The notes beneath the pieces were generated by a model. It saw only the letters and a program-made list of their open reading frames with translations, made no database searches and was not told where the DNA came from. This document shows, piece by piece, positions 57,163 to 64,000 of a DNA stretch of 64,000 nucleotides. This stretch comes from Phylloscopus collybita (lineage: Eukaryota; Chordata; Aves; Passeriformes; Phylloscopidae): the NCBI GenBank assembly GCA_027886175.1, contig JAJNNQ010000019.1:18743501-18807500 (forward strand), read 5' to 3'. The translations under genes were made by a program, and so were the position numbers. The number at the start of each line of letters is the position of its first letter. Position 1 is the stretch's first letter.

Positions 57163-60100
57163 CTGAAGAAAAGAGCTACATTAATACCATTTTTTATTGT
57201 TACTGCATCTCAAAAAAAAAAAAAAAATTAAAATGCAGCCTGTTAAACACAAAACATCCACTTAGTGTAAGTGAAAGCATCTCCAGAAACATCAGCTTGG
57301 ATTCAAATGGTGCGAGTTTGACAAAATGTTTTGACAATATACAGATACTACCTGCATATTTTGGTTAGAAAACAAAGCCAAAAGCAAATAAACCCCCACA
57401 CAAACCTACCACAAAGCCACCCTGTCTTATCAGAGCAATGACAGGAGCAGCAGTGCCTGGGCTATTCACAGCTGGTCCCCAAGCAATGAAAAAGGCTCAC
57501 AGGCAGTGTGGGCACTTTGCCCATGAAGCTGGGTGCCCCCCTGCCCAATTTGCACCACCTCCCTTCCAGGGCCAGCTCTCCTGTGCCCCCAGACCAGCCC
57601 TCAGACACAGCCCAAGGCGTGGGGGAGCAGAAGGGAACCCCCTGACTTCAGGAGCTCCAGAATGCTGCCCCTGTCCTCAGCTCCACCATGAGTCACTGCC
57701 CAAAGGCTCTGCCAAAGCAGGAGCCAGGCTCAACCCAACCCAAGCACCCTCCCCCTTCACCCAGTTCACCTTCGGGGAGTACAAAGGTAAAGGAGTGAAT
57801 ATAAGCCTCACAAAGCCAGAAAATCCAGCTGGTTCATACTTAACAGCTTACATATCTATTACACTTCTCCTTAACATTTGCATAGGAGGGAAAAGCAGAT
57901 TTGCATGAAGAGATCTGTTCAAAGCTGTCACTGAGCCGTTCCTTCCCGTTACAGTTTTATATCAACATCCCAACGGAACAGCAAACATACTTATGGGAAA
58001 AGTTGAGTGAAACTACTAAAATAGCTCTGCTGTTGAGAGCAGCAGTCTAAAAAAATAGAACTAAAAATAAGGAACTACAACAAATCACTGGATTAACACC
58101 ATGATGCTGCACATTACAACAAAAGAATAAACTGAACAATAATTTCAGTAAGAAATGGATTTAAAGTATTACAGATCCATAAAACCAATTCATATCACTT
58201 CAGATATAATAGATTCTAGCCCTTCCTGCTTTGGGCTGACCTCAAAATTCAAAATTAGACTAAACCTACATTTGTTAACTTTTTATTTTTAAAAAAGTCA
58301 GGAAGAGAAATAGATTTCCTAAATCTCCGTCCACCCATCTTCCTAAACACCTACTGCTGAGGTCATTTTAAAGCTCATTAGCTGATATATTTAATCTTTC
58401 TCTGGCCAGGGCATTGCCTGCACAGCATCTCAGCAGTCACGTTGCTCTGACAGCACCAGATGTCCCCAAGCTGCCAGACGAGCACAACATCCCGTTGTTT
58501 TTAAAAAGCGGGAGGCAAGGCACTAATTTTGGTAACCAACAATGTTTACAGCACGTACCAATAACCAACTGCTCTCTCCTGACCCCAACAGCTAATTGTG
58601 CACAGGAGGGCTGCTTGCTTCCCAGGGAAGAATAAAAGCTCTAGGGCACTGGAGGAGCTCAGCCAGGGCTCAGCATCACCTGGCCCAGGGCTGCTCCCCA
58701 GCCACCCCACGGGCCCCAAGGCAGAGATTAAGAACTCACTCCAGCAGTGCTGACCAAGGCTGACACACTGGAGCACAACCTCACAAGGTGCAAGGCAGGA
58801 ATATCCACCCAGATGCACTCAGCTCTCCACTACACCCACGCTCCAAGTTCCTACATTGCTGGGGAAAAAAAAAAAAAGCTTTAAAAGCTGAAAGCTTAAA
58901 AGAAGAGAGAGACTAGAAGAAGCCCGATCGATGCTGGCGTACGTGTAACCCTTCTGATGGTGTGCACTGAAAAAGCAGTGGGTGCAGGTGAAGGCTCCAG
59001 CTCCAGAGCCCCCAGGGAGCCACAGGAGGGTGGAAGGTGGTCACCTCCTGTCCTCCCCTACCTCTGACAGCGAGCACTAAGCACTGTGACCTCATTAATT
59101 CACCTTCTCTCTCAATGCCCCCCCTTCTTATTTCACTCACCCACTGGCTTGTGCCACAGCCCAAATGCTGGCACAGGGCACGTTGTGAAAAGCCCTTCAC
59201 CCCCAGATAGCTTCCCACCTTCCATAAGGAATTTCACTGGTTTATTCCCTCCCCATTAGCTCGGCACAAATGCTTCCTACGTAAGAAGCCAAGAAAAATA
59301 CACTGACAACCTTTGTGGCTTCTGAGAAACAGAGCCAGGGCTCTGGAAAGCCCAGCAGGTTTCTAAAGAAAAGGCTTTTTCTACGTAGTTAATGCTGTTA
59401 CACCTCTGGCAGAAACAATGTGCAGGACAAGGTAACCATGAGAAGATACATTAATTGCATTAGTAGGATAATAAAGGCAATTCATCTGAAAACACGTTAG
59501 TATGATAGTTCATGAATTGGCCAAAAGTAATGGTCTATAAAACCACTTAGCAGCAACGTTATTGGAATTTATCTAAAAAGCAAAGCTTGATATCAAATAG
59601 CCTGTTTGGCAGCAATGGCTTGGATATCATTTGTACATTGCAATAAATGTGTTTATTCAATTCAATATTTGTGGAGAATAAAGGAACAGGCTAGAGGTCA
59701 CCAATACATGGGTGAGATGGGTTTAGGGGATTAAATGACAACTGCCAGGGCTGTGGTATGGCAGGGCTGTGACTCCCCCCAGTTCTCTGGAACTTGCCCT
59801 TTCCCTGTGGCTGCTCAAGCACTCCCCCAGTGAATTCAAATATGGTAACAGGTAGCAAACCACATCATGGGATATTGGAGCAGAGTGCTTAATCTTTGGC
59901 TCTTGGAGAGCACACCACAACCCCCACTGCAGTCACTCCAACACCTACAAGGAAAGAGGACAGCCTCTGGAAGAGGAATCCACTTGCAGAGCAGTGCAGC
60001 CCTGGTTTGACAGCTGGGACAGCCCAACTGACATGGCAACAGGTTCTCCATGCCCCAGCCCCACAGATTTCAAGGACAAAGCAGCACAGACCACACGGCA

Positions 60101-63100
60101 GAAGAGTGAGCGGCGCTGAATCTCAAGTGCAGGAATATATAGAACAACACCACTGCACAGGGAGTTGTGGTTGCCCAGCCTGTGGTTTCATAAGCAGCAG
60201 AAAAGCTGCTTAAAGACCAATGTTCATCCTCCCACACCCCTCCAGGAACTCATTCCCATTTGCACATCACACCCCCTCCGTACTGGCACAGCTTTCCCCA
60301 CGCTTGAGCGATTAACCAGATGGGGAAGGACTGATTTGGCTGAAGGGGAAGAAATCCATTTTTGCAAGGTGGGCTGAGATGCCCATCTGGCTCACCATGC
60401 CACCACAGACCACTATGGCAAGGGGAGATGGCACCATCAGCTGGCACCCTTGGCAAAGCCACTGCAGTGGGAACACAGGGCAAAGCTGGATGCCACAGCC
60501 AAGCTGAACCAGGAGCCACTGAAAACTGAGCATCAAGCAGAGCTTCTGCAGAGAGCAGGAATGTGCTCCCCACACATCTGATGCTCAGACATGTGAAGCT
60601 CTAACCATGCTCACCAGCCCAGCACATGAACTGCAAACCCTCTGGGTTATTTTCCTGTTCATCATGGTGCTCATTATTGCAATAGAGGGTTCAACAGTAA
60701 CACAGTGTCTTACTGGGGCTTAGTGCACTGGCAAGGACATGAGGGCAGGGGAAGCACAGCAGTTTAAAGAAGCCACTTTCAGAGCTCTGCTCCAGCCAAT
60801 GATCTACAAGCAGAAGCATCCCTGGACAACTCTCTCTTGCTTTGTACAAACAGTCAAGATCTCATCTACAGCTAAAAACTAAGGACAGGTCTCCATTCTG
60901 CTTCAACCAACCACTGTCACCATCCTACTGCTCCTCTCCCTGCCCAAGCAGACCCACGCTGGCCTGATGGGGTGAGCCACTGCAGGGAGCTCAGCCTCAG
61001 AGTCAGCTGGGAACTAAAACTGCCCTTCCCAGGTCCTGTCCTGATGGAGGAGGTGGGACTGCACAGGGAAGGACCAGCATGGAGATGAGCTCTGCTTCTG
61101 AAGTGTCCCCCAGGGCAGGCCCCAGTCCTCCTTGGAGAGAAGGATGAGCAGAGGGATGTCTGAGCTGCTGGGGCTGCCAGGAACACACCAAGAGTGAGGT
61201 GCACACAATGCTCTTTCCAAAAGCCACAACTGAAGGTCTGAGTGTTCTCAAAAACTGGTAATTCAAGGTTTTAGGAATAATTTAAGATACCTACTTCCAT
61301 AATACTGGCATGCAAATAATTTTTAGATACTGGCATGCAGAGGAATGCAGCTCTGCAGCTGCTTTGCAGAAGTGCCCTGAAGGCACCCAAGGCTTTTCCA
61401 AAAGCCCGTGAAGAAGCACAATTTGAACACTGAGCTCTGCACCTTAACGAATCACAAAAAGACCTAAGTGCTCCTTAGGGGGGTCCTGTTTTTCCAGGTT
61501 GCACTCCCACACACACACCTGAAGGCAGGGCTGGCTGTATCTCAGACACTACTGAGTGAGTCCATTCCACCTGCCCTGTACCAAACCATCCTGCAGCCAA
61601 CCCACCTCCAGGCAAGGGTAAATCTCTTTGGGTTACACAGCAAAAAGTAGCTGCCCATCTCCCGTGCTTCAGCCCCACCACCTTGTGCTACCTGAAAATT
61701 CTCCTGCCAGGCTGCTTTCTAAAAGCTTTTAGCTGCACTCACTGATTTCTTGGTTCTTCTCAGGAAAGCAGATACTCAAGGAATGGTCTGACTGGCACAG
61801 AGAGGAGCTGACCTGGCCAGGCACAACAGATCACACGCTGACTTCCAGCACTGTGCTGGCCAAAACACCTAACACAGGACATGGGACAAGAACATTCCAT
61901 ACCTGGGAGGACATTCTCCATCTGAACACCCTTCCTGCTACTCCTCAGCTGCTCCCCATTCTGTGGGGCTGATGTGCCCAGGAGCAGTGAGAGGTATTCC
62001 ACTGCAGTTTTTTGCAGCTTCTTTCTCTCATATGTCTTTAAGTAGTCTCACTCATTTTGAATGATAATCTGGTCTCCTACCACGCTGCCAGACTGTCTCT
62101 AGATACTCTGTACTGCATAATGACTCTATTACCCAGGTCCTGGGGATGGAAGATGGTGGGATTCACACCACAATGACCTGGCTTTATCTTCCAGACAGAA
62201 AATGAACCAGACCCCTTGTTCCCAATGGAATCCTTGTGCTTGGCTCGTTACCCACCTGACAACCAGCAGGGATCCTTGACCCCTGCTGAAGGTGGCAGAC
62301 AAAAGATCAAAGATCTTCAGGAGCTGGGTATCTAACACACACCATTAATGCAAACCTTCTGAACAGTTTTGGTTTCAAAGAGATTAAGGCACACTCCCAT
62401 AAAGCTCAGCTCACCTGCTGGGGCTTCATATGGCACACTGACAATTCAAAACTGGTTTTCATGTAACTAGCAGTATCCATAAAATAAAAAGTTTCATTCT
62501 TTCCCTTCACAGTCTCCAAATTAATTTGTCTGTCCTGTTCCACAAATAAAGCAACACTTGGCAGCCAAATAGCTGCAAGTCAAGGATGTTTGGTGTATGT
62601 GATGCTTTTCAAGGAGGATTTAAGCAGACTTTATTTAAGCTGGTTTTATTTAACATCAAGTATACACAACTAAAAACAGAGAGTTATCCTCTCCTAACAC
62701 AGCCTTCAACCTTACATTCCATCAGCTCAGCTACCAAATCCTGTCCCCCACCATAAATGCCATGCACGAACTACCTAATTAGAAATCCTTACTGCTAGAA
62801 TTTCACAGTCTGAAACATTAATACAAACTCAGGTGCCATGTTGGGGCAAAGCTCCTATTTGTATGTACAGGATTTGAGTGGAACCTGTCTTATGAGACTC
62901 AGGTCTTGCTGGCAAAGGTGGGATGTACTGCCTGTGTCTGTGTTATTAAACTTTGGAGTCCCTCCAAATTCTGAGGTGTGAGTAGATATACTGGCCATGT
63001 CCAGCTTGGTGTCAAGGTAAGACCATCTCCACCTCATCCCAAACTCTTGGTTTTCATTGAACACAATTTTACTAAACTTTCAAGTGTGGTATCTACACAA

Positions 63101-64000
63101 ATCATGGAAAAATATGTGGGAAATAACTCCACTGAATAAAACAACCTTCTGTAGAAACCAATGACCACGTTTTCCTGGGTGGAATTTCCTACCACTCAAG
63201 TATATTCAACTTTGCTACACCTTTTGTTTTGGGTTTGTTTTTTTTCCCCACAAACTGCAGTAACCACCCAAGAAAAAAAGGTCATATTCAGGTTCAGAGA
63301 AGCCTGTTTCTCACCAGTGCCATCCCAGTTCCAGGTCTCTTAATCTGCTTTCATAAATTTTTCTCTGCTGCTCTTGTGGCGAACACCCACAAGAGGCATC
63401 AGAAATGCTCATCAGACACAGCCAGTAACAAACAAACGCTGCTCTGTTCTCATTTAGACCTTGCTACTGAATTGAGAGATGAAACCTAATCCAGCATCCC
63501 TACAAAAATCCATGAAACTCCTGACTCTGTTTTCTCTCCCAGCAGAGGCAGCAGCCACAGAGAACCCCTCACTTCTTCCCCGTGGCAGCAGAGCCCAGCC
63601 CAGCCCACGCAGCATCACACGGGAGTGGGCACAGGGCACAGCACCAGATGAGGATGCCTCACTCTCCCCCAAGCAGCCTGTGCTATCTCCTAGCAGCTTC
63701 CAAATTGTCACAGTGCTGGGGATTCCAGCAATTCATCTCCAGTCAGAATAAGGAACGTGCTCTGTCACTGCAGGTTTTCATTCCCTCACTCAGGTCCTGC
63801 TGCTGCTTAGGGGATGAAGGCACGCTCTGCACAAGCAGCTTCACTCTGCTGGTCCTGGGACCTCAGCAGAGATTTCACAATGGCAAATATGATGTTTGCT
63901 TGGGAGATGCTGGTGCCAACAGCAGCTTCTTGCCTCCAGTTATGCAAGTGTTCAGCTCTGATCATTTCCTTTCTGACAGAACTGTTTTACTACAAAGGAT
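57163..64000. other. CTNNA1 intron 1 (partial)
   Basis: 6.8 kb without a recognisable exon, CpG island or familiar repeat. The non-coding first exon and main promoter of CTNNA1 are therefore probably beyond the right edge. Open frames here are short and unsupported. A poly(A) run is at 58864-58875. Confidence 0.6.

Noticed and set aside
57163..64000. Search for CTNNA1 exon 1 and promoter
   Set aside because: No CpG-rich segment or convincing donor with CpG-island context was seen, so no call was made.

Overview
This is a vertebrate, almost certainly avian, nuclear DNA window. It is intron-rich, with spliced exons bounded by GT/AG sites, CR1 LINE fragments of the bird type, and several short endogenous-retrovirus LTRs. 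The mix of CR1 and LTR families suggests a songbird, but I cannot fix the species.

Two protein-coding genes are present, one nested inside the other. The host is CTNNA1 (alpha-E-catenin) on the minus strand. Eight consecutive coding exons run from the start codon at 57156 down to 3172. They encode about the first 431 residues: the beta-catenin-binding N domain, the vinculin-binding M1 segment, and the beginning of the rest of the M region. All exon phases join without a break. The non-coding first exon lies beyond the right edge and exons 10 onward lie beyond the left edge. Inside the 38.7-kb intron between exons 7 and 8 sits LRRTM2 on the plus strand. It is a synaptic leucine-rich-repeat adhesion protein with a four-base first coding exon (ATG G at 11864-11867), a 342-bp intron and one large exon ending at 13759 (517 residues, C-terminal ECEV PDZ ligand).

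Upstream of LRRTM2, 11404-11432 holds a palindromic pair of CRE-type ACGTCA cores and a TATA box. About 340 bp away on the opposite strand is a possible alternative CTNNA1 first exon, ending ATGGAG|GTGAGA at 11061. It would splice in frame to exon 8 and give an N-truncated alpha-catenin lacking the beta-catenin- and vinculin-binding parts. This fits a shared bidirectional promoter.

Layout: 1-4173, CTNNA1 exons 9 and 8 with a CR1 fragment. 4174-11060, plain intron. 11061-16.9 kb, the LRRTM2 locus, its 3' region and a 1-kb minisatellite. 17-41.9 kb, intron with CR1 pieces, an LTR inside a CR1, and an LTR-like foldback element. 41.9-43.9 kb, a dense cluster of four plus-strand LTRs around CTNNA1 exon 7. 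46.4-57.2 kb, exons 6 to 2. 57.2-64 kb, intron 1 with nothing recognised.

The most interesting signals are a strand-biased G-to-A pattern in one of two sister LTRs beside exon 7 (polarised by a third related LTR), a duplicated ~300-bp block giving a filled-site/empty-site pair for that LTR, the in-frame alternative start for alpha-catenin, and the symmetrical CRE palindrome. No tRNA, rRNA, CRISPR array or prokaryotic system was seen.
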